Positions 24,986-34,299 are shown, counted from the stretch's first letter. The stretch is DNA of 64,000 nt from Stenotrophomonas sp. 610A2 (GCF_030549615.1 NZ_CP130832.1:62001-126000), one strand, 5' to 3'. Notes: generated from the letters alone by a model not told the origin. Translations and numbers: made by a program.

Positions 24986-26092
24986 TCAGCGCAATGCCTC
25001 ATGCAACACATCAAGCAACTGCTCGTTGTCATCACCGCGCTGCTCCCAATACATGATGCCGCCCAGGCCCTGCTGCTTCACGTAGTTGGCCTTGATCAGC
25101 AGCGATTGCGGATCGTCATAACTGATCATGCGTCGCTCCTTGGCATTCCACAGCCACGGCACCTGCGCTTCGTCATCCCAATGACGCTGCCAGTCCGGCG
25201 CATTGAGACGGGTGTGGACGATGTCACGCCAGGTGATGAAGCCGCCCTCCTTGGTGAACTTCTGGAAGCGACCGTTGTTCTCCGTGCCGACATCACCAAA
25301 GGTGCGGCCATAGAACGGCACGCCGACATTGATCTTGGCAGCAGGCACGCCCGCATCGAGGAAGTACTTCACCGCATCCACGGTGGTGCGACCCTGCGGC
25401 GTGGCCAGCGATGAGCGCGCAAGCCCGGAATGATGGCCGGTGGTCTTGGTCAGGCTGCCGTAGAAGTCGTAGGTCATCAGGTTGATCCAATCCAATGACT
25501 GCGCGATGCGCGGCAGCTCCAAGCCTTCCGCGGCGCGGCCTTCGGCAGCGGCGATGGTCAGCAGGTAATGGCGCTTGCCGTTGCCCTCCCGGTCCAGACG
25601 CGCACGCAGTTCTTCCAGCAGCACGGTGAAGTTGTGGCGGTCATCCGGGCTGTGGCTGATGTCGGCATCACCGAGCGTGGGGTATTCCCAGTCGACGTCC
25701 AGGCCATCGAGTTTGAACTGGTGCATCAGCGCGACGCTGCTGTCGATGAAGCGTGCGCGTGCCGGTGCAGTGGCAGCGGCCTCGGAGAAGTTGCCCGCAC
25801 CCCAGCCACCAATCGACAACACGATCTGCAGTGAGGGGTTGTCCGTGCGCTTGGCGACCACCGCATGCAGGCGTGCCGGATCGATGTTCTCGGGTAGGTA
25901 AACGCTGCCGTCGAGGCGAACCAAGGCGAAGGCGAAGTTCACCACGTCGAGCTTCCGGGCCGACAACTGCAGCGGCTCCGGGCTGTCCATCACATAGCCG
26001 ATCAGGCGCGGCGTCTGTGCCTGCGCGGCGAAGGGCAGCAAGACGGCAATCAACAGCGCATGCAGGCGCGGACTGCGAAGGAATACAGGCAT
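24986..26092 (-). CDS. Secreted glycoside hydrolase family 18 protein (chitinase-like)
   Basis: 368 residues from the ATG at 26092, giving a signal peptide (LLIAVLLPFAAQAQ). GH18 barrel from about 27 to the end. The SxGG strand is in IVLSIGGWG, the catalytic DxxDxDxE motif is complete in LDGLDVDWEYP, and the substrate strands LMTYDFYG and GVPFYGR are present, with GIMYWE near the end. It cleaves beta-1,4-GlcNAc polymers or related glycans in the periplasm or medium. No chitin-binding domain. It ends 4 bases from the tandem REP array. Confidence 0.92.
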   Translation of the reverse strand: MPVFLRSPRLHALLIAVLLPFAAQAQTPRLIGYVMDSPEPLQLSARKLDVVNFAFALVRLDGSVYLPENIDPARLHAVVAKRTDNPSLQIVLSIGGWGAGNFSEAAATAPARARFIDSSVALMHQFKLDGLDVDWEYPTLGDADISHSPDDRHNFTVLLEELRARLDREGNGKRHYLLTIAAAEGRAAEGLELPRIAQSLDWINLMTYDFYGSLTKTTGHHSGLARSSLATPQGRTTVDAVKYFLDAGVPAAKINVGVPFYGRTFGDVGTENNGRFQKFTKEGGFITWRDIVHTRLNAPDWQRHWDDEAQVPWLWNAKERRMISYDDPQSLLIKANYVKQQGLGGIMYWEQRGDDNEQLLDVLHEALR

Positions 26093-26182
26093 GAGAGGTC
26101 CCGCAATGAGAGGACCCCGGACTGTAACCGCAGGCGCGCAATCCAGTGGCAGGCGGTGACGTCGGAAACCATCGCGCCCACG

Positions 26183-26381
26183 GTAGAGCCGAGCCATGCT
26201 CGGCTGGGGGACGCCGATAGCCCAGCCGAAGCTCTTGTAGGAGCGGCGTCAGCCGCGAAGCTGATGGCCAGCCAGATTGCCGATATGCCTGCGATTGAAG
26301 CAATGCCAGCTTCGCTGGCTGACGCCGCTCCTACAAAAGCGGCTCGTCAAGACCGCGATGCCGAGCATGGCTCGGCACTAC
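26183..26381. repeat. SMAG variant + paired REP + inverted SMAG
   Basis: A variant SMAG at 26183-26205 (GTAGAGCCGAGC), a paired TGTAGGAGCGGCG element at 26236-26335 and an inverted SMAG at 26359-26381. They fill the 298-base gap between the GH18 and phosphatase genes; the remaining sequence shows nothing else apart from short spacers. Confidence 0.8.
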
Positions 26382-26390
26382 AGGTGAGGC

Positions 26391-27227
26391 TCAGCGGGCT
26401 TCTGGGATGTCCGAGGTCAGCGCTGCGGTTTCCGCGGCGCAATCGCGCGGCAGCGGCAGATTGAGCGTGCGTGCGTGTCCTAGTTCTTCGCGTGCCTTGG
26501 CGAGGTCGGCCACAAACGCAGGGTTGTCATGCAGTCGCGCGACCGTGGCCGCGCCCATGAACTGGCCCTGCTGCACATCGCTATACCAATGCACGTTGCA
26601 GACCAGACGGCTGTGGCCGTAGTTGCGGCCGCGTTCGATCAGGGCGGTGGCATGTTCGGGATCGATTTCCGACAGGATCAGGCCCCAGGCCCAGCCAATC
26701 GATGTATGCCCGGACGGATACGAGCCACTCTTGCGCAGGCCTTCCTCATCGTCCGGCGTGCAGGTCGGAGCGGTGTTGACCATGAATGGGCGCGGACGCT
26801 GGTAATGGGTTTTCGCCGCCTTGGTGGCAGCACTGGCGTCGATGCGGCTGCGTTCAAGCAGGCTGTACAGCACCGGCGTGGTCTTGGCGGTGACGGCCAC
26901 GCCCAGCGCACAGCTGAACTGGTCAGCGCCAGCCGGGAAACTCAGGTCGGCGTCGGTATGCGCCTGCACGAAGCGCGCGCTGCCGCGCATGTTCATGGCT
27001 TGGCTGGCGACGGCTTCGTCGAGTTGTGCTGCTACCGAACCGGGAGCCGGGGGCGCGGGACTCAGCGCTAGGCTGTCGGGGATGGCGGAGCCGACCAGAT
27101 AGCCGACAACCTTGTTGCTGGAGTCCTTGCCTGCAGAAGGCAGGGTCGGAGTGCTGGAGCAGGCGCTGAGCACGGCGGCCAGCGCGAGGGCGGCGCCAAG
27201 GCGCAGCGGGGAAGCGGGTAGTGACAT
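26391..27227 (-). CDS. Class A nonspecific acid phosphatase (PAP2 family) lipoprotein
   Basis: 278 residues from the ATG at 27227. Lipoprotein signal (LALAAVLSAC). The three PAP2 motifs are complete: KTHYQRPRP, SYPSGHTS and GRNYGHSRLVCNVHWYSD. The spacing, and the GRxxxxSRxVCNxHxxSD form, are those of PhoN/PhoC-type class A acid phosphatases. It hydrolyses organic phosphomonoesters in the periplasm. Its stop lies 10 bases from a SMAG copy. The class A enzymes are normally soluble periplasmic; here the Cys suggests lipid anchoring. Confidence 0.9.
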   Translation of the reverse strand: MSLPASPLRLGAALALAAVLSACSSTPTLPSAGKDSSNKVVGYLVGSAIPDSLALSPAPPAPGSVAAQLDEAVASQAMNMRGSARFVQAHTDADLSFPAGADQFSCALGVAVTAKTTPVLYSLLERSRIDASAATKAAKTHYQRPRPFMVNTAPTCTPDDEEGLRKSGSYPSGHTSIGWAWGLILSEIDPEHATALIERGRNYGHSRLVCNVHWYSDVQQGQFMGAATVARLHDNPAFVADLAKAREELGHARTLNLPLPRDCAAETAALTSDIPEAR

Positions 27228-27280
27228 TGCGAGGACAACGGGATTACAGGAGCGGACCGGCATCATCGCACCAACGGCCG

Positions 27281-27540
27281 CGCTCTGCCCCCTCCCTTTG
27301 CCGAAGGCAAGGGGAGGGGTGCTCTTCACATGAACTTGAGCCCCCGGCCAAAGCAACGGCCAAAGCTACCCCCTCCCAACCTCCCCCTTGGCTACGCCAA
27401 AGGGGAGGGGCCAGAGCTCCCTCCCTTGCGCAACGCGCAGGGGGTGAAGAAGGCCTGCTTGCGCGCCATTGGCGCGCGGCCTGATGAACGACCGAAGGCT
27501 GTGCCTTCGGGCCGGACGGGCTGGGGAGGGGTGCTCTTGC
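27281..27540. repeat. CCCTCCCTTTGCC-family repeats
   Basis: Three related palindromic blocks (CCCTCCCTTTGCCGAAGGC..., CCTCCCCCTTGGCTACGCC... and a GGGCCGGACGGGCTGGGGAGGGGTGCT end). The family recurs near 32512, 37130, 37290, 40759 and 52195. They occupy the 321-base gap upstream of the acid phosphatase; I see no gene there. Confidence 0.7.
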
Positions 27541-27548
27541 TTCAAGAA

Positions 27549-28373
27549 CTACGCAGTGCCAACCCAGGCCGACATCCGGCCGTCGTCCTCGCGTACCTCG
27601 ATCGGGCCGCCGAACACCTCCGACAGCGGCCCGGAGCGCAGCAGCTCGCCGCGAGAGCCGTCGGCAAAGATCCGTCCGCCCTTCATCAGCACGACGCGGT
27701 TGATCTCCGGGATCACCTCCTCGATGTGGTGGGTCACCAGCACCAGGGTGATGCCCTGCTGGGCAAGGTTGCGCATGCTGTCGACCAAGTGCTGGCGCGA
27801 GATCAGGTCCAGGCCGGTGGACGGCTCATCCAGCAGCAAGGCCTTGGGCTGGTTGACCAGCGCACGCGCGATCAGCACCCGGCGGGTTTCACCGGCGGAC
27901 AGTTCGGCATAGCTGCGGCCGATCAGGGGCAGGGCGCGGGCCAGTTCCAGTGCATGCCGCGCGCGCTGGCGCATGGCGTCGGTGACATCGCGATGCCCAG
28001 GGACAACGTAACTGGCAAAGAAGCCGGCGATCACCGCTTCCTCGACGGTCAGCCCGGGCATGCTGGACAGGTTGCTGGACAGGTCGCCGGTGACGATGCC
28101 GAGCTGCGCACGCAGCCGGTCCACCTGCCAGCGGGTCTGGCCCATCACCTTGACCGGCACATGGCCGTCGGCGCGCGCCAAGGGATAGAGCTCGCGCGTG
28201 ATCAGCTTGATGAATGAGGACTTGCCGCAGCCGTTCGGCCCGAGGATGGCGGTGTGCTGGCCTTGTTCGATACGCAGGTTCAGCTCGTGCAGCACACGGA
28301 CCTGGCCGCGGATGACGCAGGCATGGTCCAGTTCGATCAGGGGGGCCGCTTCGGCGGCGGGTGCAATGGACAT
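27549..28373 (-). CDS. ABC transporter ATP-binding protein, stand-alone
   Basis: 274 residues with one ATPase domain. Walker A is GPNGCGKSS, the signature LSAGETRR, Walker B ALLLDEPSTGLD, and the switch His is in VTHH. The D and E positions are intact, so it should hydrolyse ATP. No permease or binding protein is adjacent: upstream is a divergent desaturase and downstream are repeats. The LITRELYPLARADG stretch and the LSAGETRR signature resemble ModF/YbbA-like cytosolic ATPases. It could energise a permease encoded elsewhere. Confidence 0.88.
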   Translation of the reverse strand: MSIAPAAEAAPLIELDHACVIRGQVRVLHELNLRIEQGQHTAILGPNGCGKSSFIKLITRELYPLARADGHVPVKVMGQTRWQVDRLRAQLGIVTGDLSSNLSSMPGLTVEEAVIAGFFASYVVPGHRDVTDAMRQRARHALELARALPLIGRSYAELSAGETRRVLIARALVNQPKALLLDEPSTGLDLISRQHLVDSMRNLAQQGITLVLVTHHIEEVIPEINRVVLMKGGRIFADGSRGELLRSGPLSEVFGGPIEVREDDGRMSAWVGTA

Positions 28374-28499
28374 TCAGGAGTAGGTGGCAGCTGAGGATTC
28401 GACCAACGGACCTGCCGCCGGTGGATGAAGTTTGCGCCGACAGCCCCCATCATGTGTAGCAGTTGTTTCATCTGGCACCGACTGCCTGGAGTGTTCGCG

Positions 28500-29702
28500 A
28501 TGTCCGACGCCCTGCTCGATTTCCTCACCGGAGGCATTGCCGGCCTGGGCTGGTGGGGCATGCTGGCGGTGCTGCTGGTGTTCACCCAGCTCACCATCTT
28601 CGCGGTCACCTTGTACCTGCATCGCAGCCAGGCCCATCGCGGCGTGGATTTCCACCCGCTGGTGTCGCACTTCTTCCGCTTCTGGGTGTGGCTGACCACC
28701 TCGATGATCACCCGCGAGTGGGTGGCCATCCATCGCAAGCACCACGCCAAGGTGGAAACCGAGGAAGACCCGCACAGCCCCGTTACCAAAGGCATCCGCA
28801 CCGTGTTCTGGCGCGGCGTGGAGCTGTACCGCGAGGCACGTACGTTGCGTGGCGACATCGAGCAGTACGGGCGTGGTGCGCCGGAAGACTGGATCGAGCG
28901 CAGGCTCTATACCCCGCATGCCAACCTCGGCCCGATCCTGCTGTTCGTGATCAACGCCGTGTTGTTCGGCCTGCCCGGCATCGCCTTGTGGGCGATCCAG
29001 ATGGCGTGGATTCCGTTCTGGGCAGCGGGCGTGGTCAATGGCCTTGGCCATTGGTGGGGTTATCGCAATTTCGAATCGGCCGACACCTCGACCAACCTGA
29101 CGCCCTGGGCGTTCTGGATCGGCGGCGAGGAACTGCACAACAATCATCACGCCTTCCCCAGCTCGGCACGTTTCTCGATGCGGCGCTGGGAGTTCGACAT
29201 CGGCTGGCAGGTGATCCGCCTGCTGCAGTTCCTGCGCCTGGCCAAGGTGCTGCGGGTAGCACCGACCATGGACATCCGTCCGAACATCGCCGTGCCCGAC
29301 GCAGATACCTTGAAGGCGCTGCTGTCGCATCGCTTTCAGGCAATGACCGATTACCAGCGCAATGTGTTCGCGCCGGCTTTGAAGGAGGAAGCGGCGGCTG
29401 CAGGAGCCAAGTTGCGCAAGCTGTTGCCGCGGCGCATGCGCAAAGGATTGGTCAATGATGGCCGTTGGCTCAAACCCGATTGCCGCGCGCAGTTGCAGAC
29501 CTGGGTGCAGCAGCGACCGCGCATCAAACTGTTGGTCGAACACCGGGCGCGCCTGTCGGCCCTGCTGGAAGCCCGCAGTCATGACGCCGCCGAGCGCTTG
29601 CGCCAGCTGCAGCAGTGGTGCCAGGACGCCGAGGCCAGCGGCAGCGCCGCATTGCAGGCCTACGCAGCGCGCCTGAAAGGCTATTCGCTCAGCGCCGCAT
29701 GA
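28500..29702 (+). CDS. Membrane fatty-acid (acyl-CoA) desaturase
   Basis: 400 residues from the ATG at 28500. The three histidine boxes of the di-iron desaturases are present: HRSQAHR, HRKHHAK and ELHNNHHAF. Two pairs of membrane helices lie around 15-45 and 135-185. It introduces a cis double bond into acyl chains, probably delta-9, which adjusts membrane fluidity. An extra C-terminal region (about 285-400), basic and helical, follows the catalytic core. Its stop overlaps the start of an EF-hand protein. Divergent from the lone ABC ATPase. Confidence 0.9.
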   Translation: MSDALLDFLTGGIAGLGWWGMLAVLLVFTQLTIFAVTLYLHRSQAHRGVDFHPLVSHFFRFWVWLTTSMITREWVAIHRKHHAKVETEEDPHSPVTKGIRTVFWRGVELYREARTLRGDIEQYGRGAPEDWIERRLYTPHANLGPILLFVINAVLFGLPGIALWAIQMAWIPFWAAGVVNGLGHWWGYRNFESADTSTNLTPWAFWIGGEELHNNHHAFPSSARFSMRRWEFDIGWQVIRLLQFLRLAKVLRVAPTMDIRPNIAVPDADTLKALLSHRFQAMTDYQRNVFAPALKEEAAAAGAKLRKLLPRRMRKGLVNDGRWLKPDCRAQLQTWVQQRPRIKLLVEHRARLSALLEARSHDAAERLRQLQQWCQDAEASGSAALQAYAARLKGYSLSAA

Positions 29703-30028
29703 AGACGATTGCCCTTCTTTTCCTGCTTGGCGCTTCGTTGCCTGCCATGGCACAAGTACAGGACACCAATGCCTACCTGCAGCGCATGGACAGCGATGGC
29801 GATGGCCGCGTCAGCCCGGACGAATACCTGCAGTGGATGCTGTACGCCTTCGACAAGATGGACCGCAATGGCGACGGCATTCTGCAGCCCGAAGAACAGC
29901 CGGGTGGCCGTGGCAAACCGATTACCCGCGAAGAACAGCGGCAGGTGATCCTGGCCCGCTTCGCCCGCCAGGATGCCAACGGCGACGGCTACCTGAGCGC
30001 ACGCGAGCTGATGGCGCCACCGCGTTGA
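29699..30028 (+). CDS. Exported EF-hand protein
   Basis: 109 residues, start at 29699 within an ATGA overlap with the desaturase stop. Signal peptide (LLFLLGASLPAMAQ). Three calcium-binding loops: DSDGDGRVSPDE, DRNGDGILQPEE and DANGDGYLSARE, each with the proper Asp/Asn and Glu ligands. A periplasmic or secreted calcium-binding protein. Coupling to the desaturase suggests joint expression, though no mechanism links the two. Confidence 0.85.
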   Translation: MKTIALLFLLGASLPAMAQVQDTNAYLQRMDSDGDGRVSPDEYLQWMLYAFDKMDRNGDGILQPEEQPGGRGKPITREEQRQVILARFARQDANGDGYLSARELMAPPR

Positions 30029-30036
30029 CCGGTGGT

Positions 30037-30151
30037 TGTAGGAGCGGCGTAAGCCGCGAAGCCAAAAAAAAACCGAAGCCGATGGTGCAGTGCAATCGAT
30101 ACCGGTCTGCTGTTCACCACCACCAGCTTCACGGCTCACGCCGTTCCCACA
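30037..30151. repeat. Paired REP element with an A-rich insert
   Basis: Left arm TGTAGGAGCGGCG at 30037; right arm diverged (CACGGCTCACGCCGTTCCCACA) to 30151. A run of nine A's lies near 30064. Between the EF-hand and mutM genes. Confidence 0.75.
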
Positions 30152-30184
30152 AGAACAACCAGATACCGTCGCTTTGAGGTCCGC

Positions 30185-30997
30185 ATGCCAGAACTACCCG
30201 AAGTAGAAACCACCCGGCGCGGGCTGGAACCGCATCTGCTGGATCGACGCATCCACGGTGTGATCCTGCGCCGGCCGGATCTGCGTTGGCCGATTCCCGC
30301 CGAGATCGAACAGGTGCTGCCGGGCCAGCGCATCGAAGCGATCCGTCGCCGCGCCAAGTACCTGTTGCTGGATACCGAAGCAGGCAGCGCGGTGTTGCAC
30401 CTGGGCATGTCTGGCAGCCTGCGCGTGCTGCCTGGTGACACGCCGGTGCGTGCGCACGACCATGTCGACATCAGCCTGGAAGACGGCCGCCTGCTGCGCT
30501 TCAACGATCCGCGTCGCTTCGGTTGCCTGCTGTGGCAGCCAGCAGGAGAAACGCACGAGTTGCTGAGTGGTCTCGGCCCGGAGCCTTTGGATGGTGATTT
30601 TGATGGCGACTATCTGTTCCAACGCAGCCGTGGCCGCAAGGCGCCGATCAAGACCTTCCTGATGGACCAGGGCATCGTCGTCGGTGTGGGCAATATCTAT
30701 GCGGCGGAAAGCCTGTTCATGGCCGGCATCAATCCCTTGCGCGAGGCTGGCAAGGTATCGCGGGCGCGCTACCAGCGGCTAGCCGATGCGGTGAAGGAAA
30801 TCCTGGGTCATGCGATCACCCGTGGCGGGACCACCTTGCGCGATTTCATCAGTCCCGACGGTGCGCCAGGCTACTTCGAGCAGGAACTGCTGGTGTACGG
30901 CCGCGAGGGCGAGAACTGCAAGCAATGCGGGCGCGTGCTGCGCTATGCCAGCATTGGCCAGCGGGCAACAGTATGGTGCGGGTATTGCCAGCGCTAA
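30185..30997 (+). CDS. mutM: Formamidopyrimidine-DNA glycosylase
   Basis: 270 residues, usual length. The N-terminus PELPEVETTRRGLEP carries the catalytic Pro2 and Glu3 (Pro2 after Met removal). The helix-two-turn-helix is marked by GVGNIYAAESLF. The C-terminal zinc finger has four Cys in CKQCG and CGYCQR. It removes 8-oxoguanine and ring-opened purines and nicks at the abasic site. Followed by the 49-bp SMAG array. Confidence 0.97.
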   Translation: MPELPEVETTRRGLEPHLLDRRIHGVILRRPDLRWPIPAEIEQVLPGQRIEAIRRRAKYLLLDTEAGSAVLHLGMSGSLRVLPGDTPVRAHDHVDISLEDGRLLRFNDPRRFGCLLWQPAGETHELLSGLGPEPLDGDFDGDYLFQRSRGRKAPIKTFLMDQGIVVGVGNIYAAESLFMAGINPLREAGKVSRARYQRLADAVKEILGHAITRGGTTLRDFISPDGAPGYFEQELLVYGREGENCKQCGRVLRYASIGQRATVWCGYCQR

Positions 30998-31009
30998 GGC
31001 GGAGCAACT

Positions 31010-31224
31010 GTAGTGCCGAGCCATGCTCGGCAAGAGCCTTCCCGGTAAAGCCCCAGCTGTAGTGCCGAGCCATGCTCGGCAGGGGCCTTCCCGGTAAAGC
31101 TCCACCCGTAATACCGAGCCATGCTCGGCAGGGGCCTTCCCGGTAAAGCTCCACCCGTAATACCGAGCCATGCTCGGCAGGAGCCTTCCCGGTAAAGTCT
31201 CTGCCGAGCATGGCTCGGCACTAC
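31010..31224. repeat. SMAG tandem array with an exact 49-bp period
   Basis: Direct copies start at 31010, 31059, 31108 and 31157, each exactly 49 bases apart (23-bp palindrome plus a 26-bp spacer containing CTTCCCGGTAAAG). An inverted copy at 31202-31224 closes the array. Copies 3 and 4 share a GTAATACC variant, so they arose by local duplication of one another. Confidence 0.9.
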
Positions 31225-31282
31225 CGCGGCACGGCCGCCGCGACCTCTGCCATGATCCCCGCTGGCCCGCAGGGAAAACCCA

Positions 31283-32320
31283 ATGCAGCTGCATCATCGA
31301 ATCATCCTCTGTCTGCTATTGCTGCCAACACTGGCGATTGCGCAAGCCCATACCCCGGCAGACGACAACTCCGCAGCGCTGGAGAGCAGTGAGCTGCAAT
31401 TGCAGCTGACCTCCGCCTTCGGCGGCCGGGTGCTGTCGCTGCAGCGCAAAGGCGAACCGAACTTTCTGCGCATAGGCGCAGCGGTCCGCACGCAGCCGGA
31501 TCCGGAGGTAAGCGCCAGCAGCGATGACATCGCCTACCTCGGCCATGATGTCTGGGTTGGCCCGCAATCGCAGTGGTGGCTGCACCAGCAGATCAATACC
31601 GAGCGCCGAGCAGCTGCCGCCAACTGGCCACCGGATCCATGGCTGTCGCTGGCCCCTGCGCAGTGGTTGCAACGCGATGCCGACCAGCTGCGTCTGCGCG
31701 GTGCCGCCAGCCCGGTGACCGGCATGCAATTGGAGAAGACATTCCGGCTTGATCCCGAGCGCGCCGACACCGTGCAGCTGCAGGTCAGTGGCCAGAACAT
31801 CCGTGACACGCCGGTCGCCTGGGATCTGTGGTTCAACACCCGCGTCCACCCGGCTACCCGCGTCTTCGTGCCGGTAACCATGGCCAGCGATATCCGCGTA
31901 GAAGGCGCACCCGATCCGGGCATGCCGGATCATCAGTTCCAGGACGGCATGTTGGTGCTGCATGCCGACGCCAGCAGCAGGGGGCCACGTGGCAAATGGT
32001 TCGTGCAGCCTACGGTGGGCTGGATGGCAGGCTTCAATGGCAGTCAGGCGTTGATCGTCCGTTTTGCGAAACAACCGCGTTCCACCATCCACCCTGAGCA
32101 GGCGCAGGTGGAGCTGTATCTGGATGCCGGCGGTATCGTCGAGGGGCTGCTGGAGATGGAAGTGCATGCGCCTTACCGTGAGCTGCAAGCCGGGGAGCGG
32201 ATGCAGGCAGCCGAGGAATGGACCCTGTTGCAATGGGATGGGGGTGATGACGCGGCGGCACAGCGTGGATTCCTGTGCGCGCATGCGGCCGCGTTGCAGT
32301 TGGCGGGTGCTTGCCGTTAG
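31283..32320 (+). CDS. DUF4380-like exported protein
   Basis: 345 residues. Signal peptide (IILCLLLLPTLAIAQ). The rest resembles DUF4380/galactose-mutarotase-like proteins: LTSAFGGRVLSLQRKGEPNF, DDIAYLGHDVWVGPQSQWW, then WDLWFNTRVHP and GWMAGFNGSQALIVRF. It should have a sugar-mutarotase-like beta-sandwich in the periplasm. Catalytic residues are not obvious to me. Lies between a REP array and an opgD operon and may act on glucans; that is inference from position only. Confidence 0.75.
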   Translation: MQLHHRIILCLLLLPTLAIAQAHTPADDNSAALESSELQLQLTSAFGGRVLSLQRKGEPNFLRIGAAVRTQPDPEVSASSDDIAYLGHDVWVGPQSQWWLHQQINTERRAAAANWPPDPWLSLAPAQWLQRDADQLRLRGAASPVTGMQLEKTFRLDPERADTVQLQVSGQNIRDTPVAWDLWFNTRVHPATRVFVPVTMASDIRVEGAPDPGMPDHQFQDGMLVLHADASSRGPRGKWFVQPTVGWMAGFNGSQALIVRFAKQPRSTIHPEQAQVELYLDAGGIVEGLLEMEVHAPYRELQAGERMQAAEEWTLLQWDGGDDAAAQRGFLCAHAAALQLAGACR

Positions 32321-32361
32321 ATCGCGGTCATGCGGTGCTGGAGCTATACCGGTAAGGCCTC

Positions 32362-32560
32362 TGCCGAGCATGGCTCGGCACTACAAGCCCCTCTCCCGCT
32401 TGCGGGAGAGGGGTTGGGGTGAGGGCGCTTTTGCGCAGGGTGCAGCGGTGCTGCACTGGGGACTCTACCGATGAGGCCCCTGCCGAGCATGGCTCGGCAC
32501 TACCTGGTTCTGCTCCCTCCCTTTGCCGTAGGCAAGGGGAGGGTTGGGGAGGGGTTGGCT
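32362..32560. repeat. SMAG, CCCCTCTCCC and CCCTCCCTTTGCC repeats
   Basis: Inverted SMAG copies at 32362-32384 and 32481-32503, a CCCCTCTCCCG palindrome at about 32388-32425 and a CCCTCCCTTTGCC block at about 32512-32555. They fill most of the 345-base gap before opgD. No gene is seen here. Confidence 0.8.
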
Positions 32561-32665
32561 TTTCACCGGTTGGCTGAAGCAGGTGTTCATCCGCCGCCCG
32601 TCTCAAGGCTGTCGATTCACGCAATTGCGCCTACCATGCTGCGGTCCCCTATCGGCCTGCTTTCC

Positions 32666-34270
32666 ATGCAACGACGCGACTTCCTGCGCAACGCCGCTGC
32701 CGCCCTGGCGGCCTTTGGTCTTCCGGCCTTTACGGCCTGCGCGGCCGGCAAACCGGCCCAGTTGGGGCTGCGCCGTCTGGGCCAGGCGCAGCCCTTCGAT
32801 TTCGCCACGCTCAAGGGCCAGGCCCGCGCGCTGGCGCAGGCGCCGTACAAGAGCCACAAGCGCACCCTGCCGGGCGCGCTGGAGAAGCTCGACTGGGATC
32901 AGTACCAGTCCATCAGCTATCGCCAGGACCACGCACTGTGGGCGGACCAACCCGGCAAGTTCCAGGCGAAGTTCTTCCACCTTGGCCTGTACTTCCATTC
33001 ACCGGTACGCATGTTCGACGTGGTCGATGGCAAGGCACAGGAGTTGGCCTATGACGGCGCGGCTTTCAACTACGGCAAGAGCGGCATCCACGATGGCGAG
33101 TTGCCGGCCGACCTCGGCTTCGCCGGCTTCCGCCTCAATACCCGCAGCGATACCGACCGTGACTTCGCTGCCTTCCTCGGCGCCAGCTACTTCCGCGCGG
33201 TAGGCAAGGAAGGCCAGTACGGCCAATCGGCACGCGGCCTGGCCATCGATACCGGCATGGGCCGTCCGGAGGAGTTCCCGGACTTCATCGCCTATTACCT
33301 AGAGCAGCCGTCAGCGGATTCAGACACGCTGGTGGTCTACGGCCTGCTGGATTCGCCCAGCGTTGCCGGTGCCTATCGCTTCGCCATCACCAATGGCGAT
33401 GTGCTGTTGATGGACATCGACAGCGCCTTGTACCCGCGCAAGGAAATCGAACGGCTCGGCATCGCGCCGTGCACCAGCATGTACCAGGTTGGCGAGAACG
33501 ACCGCCGCATGGATTGGGACTGGCGCCCGGAGATCCACGACACCGACGGCTTGTCGATGTGGAACGGTGCCGGCGAGTGGATCTGGCGGCCGCTGTGCAA
33601 CCCGGCCCACCTGCGCTTCAACATGTTCGTCGACAACAACCCGCGCGGCTTCGGCCTGCTGCAGCGTGATCGCAACTTCGATCACTATCAGGACGATGGC
33701 GTGTTCTACGAGAAGCGCCCCTGCCTGTGGATCGAGCCCAAGGGGCAGTGGGGCGAAGGCTCGGTGCAGCTGGTGGAGATTCCCACCGTCGATGAAACCT
33801 TCGACAACATCGTTGCTTTCTGGAACCCCAAGGCCAAGCCGCAGCCGGGCCAGGAACTGCTGGTCGGCTATCGCCTGTACTGGGGCGCAGAGCCGCCGGC
33901 ACGTCCGCCGCTCGCGCATTGCGTGGCCAGCCGTACCGGCCTGGGCGGCATCATCGGCAAGAAGCGCGAGTATTTCTCGTGGCGTTTTGCGGTGGATTTT
34001 GAAGGTGGCGAACTGGCCAGCCTGATCGACAAGGCCGACGTCGAGGCTGTGGTGGAAACCAGCCGTGGCCGCGTGGAAGTGGTATCGGCGCGCCCGCTAC
34101 GTGAGATCAAGGGCTACCGCGCCATGTTCGACCTGGTGCCGCCGGATGGCAGCACCGAGCAGATCGACGTGCGCCTGTACCTGCGCAGCGGCGGCAAGAC
34201 CCTGACCGAGACGTGGTTGTACCAGTACAGCCCGCCGGCTGCAGGTGCGCCGGAGCGGACCTTGTATTGA
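32666..34270 (+). CDS. opgD: Glucan biosynthesis protein D (Tat-exported)
   Basis: 534 residues from the ATG at 32666, which gives the twin-arginine start MQRRDFLRNAAAALAAFG. Upstream in-frame Met codons exist but would bury this signal. OpgG/OpgD fold throughout: PYKSHKRTLPGALEKLDWDQY, LYFHSPVRMFDVVDG, WNGAGEWIWRPL and VDNNPRGFGLLQRDRNFDHYQDD. It sets the backbone of periplasmic beta-glucans (osmoregulated periplasmic glucans), recently assigned as a beta-1,2-glucanase-type activity. tatABC in the same window would export it. No opgH is adjacent. Confidence 0.93.
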   Translation: MQRRDFLRNAAAALAAFGLPAFTACAAGKPAQLGLRRLGQAQPFDFATLKGQARALAQAPYKSHKRTLPGALEKLDWDQYQSISYRQDHALWADQPGKFQAKFFHLGLYFHSPVRMFDVVDGKAQELAYDGAAFNYGKSGIHDGELPADLGFAGFRLNTRSDTDRDFAAFLGASYFRAVGKEGQYGQSARGLAIDTGMGRPEEFPDFIAYYLEQPSADSDTLVVYGLLDSPSVAGAYRFAITNGDVLLMDIDSALYPRKEIERLGIAPCTSMYQVGENDRRMDWDWRPEIHDTDGLSMWNGAGEWIWRPLCNPAHLRFNMFVDNNPRGFGLLQRDRNFDHYQDDGVFYEKRPCLWIEPKGQWGEGSVQLVEIPTVDETFDNIVAFWNPKAKPQPGQELLVGYRLYWGAEPPARPPLAHCVASRTGLGGIIGKKREYFSWRFAVDFEGGELASLIDKADVEAVVETSRGRVEVVSARPLREIKGYRAMFDLVPPDGSTEQIDVRLYLRSGGKTLTETWLYQYSPPAAGAPERTLY

Positions 34271-34299
34271 GGGCTTTGCTTGAAGCTTTTGCTTAAGTC

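Noticed and set aside
24183..25085. Several plus-strand reading frames of 60-150 codons
   Set aside because: They translate the REP array (repeated AEHGSALLGAA, SPSPACGRG phrases) and have no independent evidence of coding.
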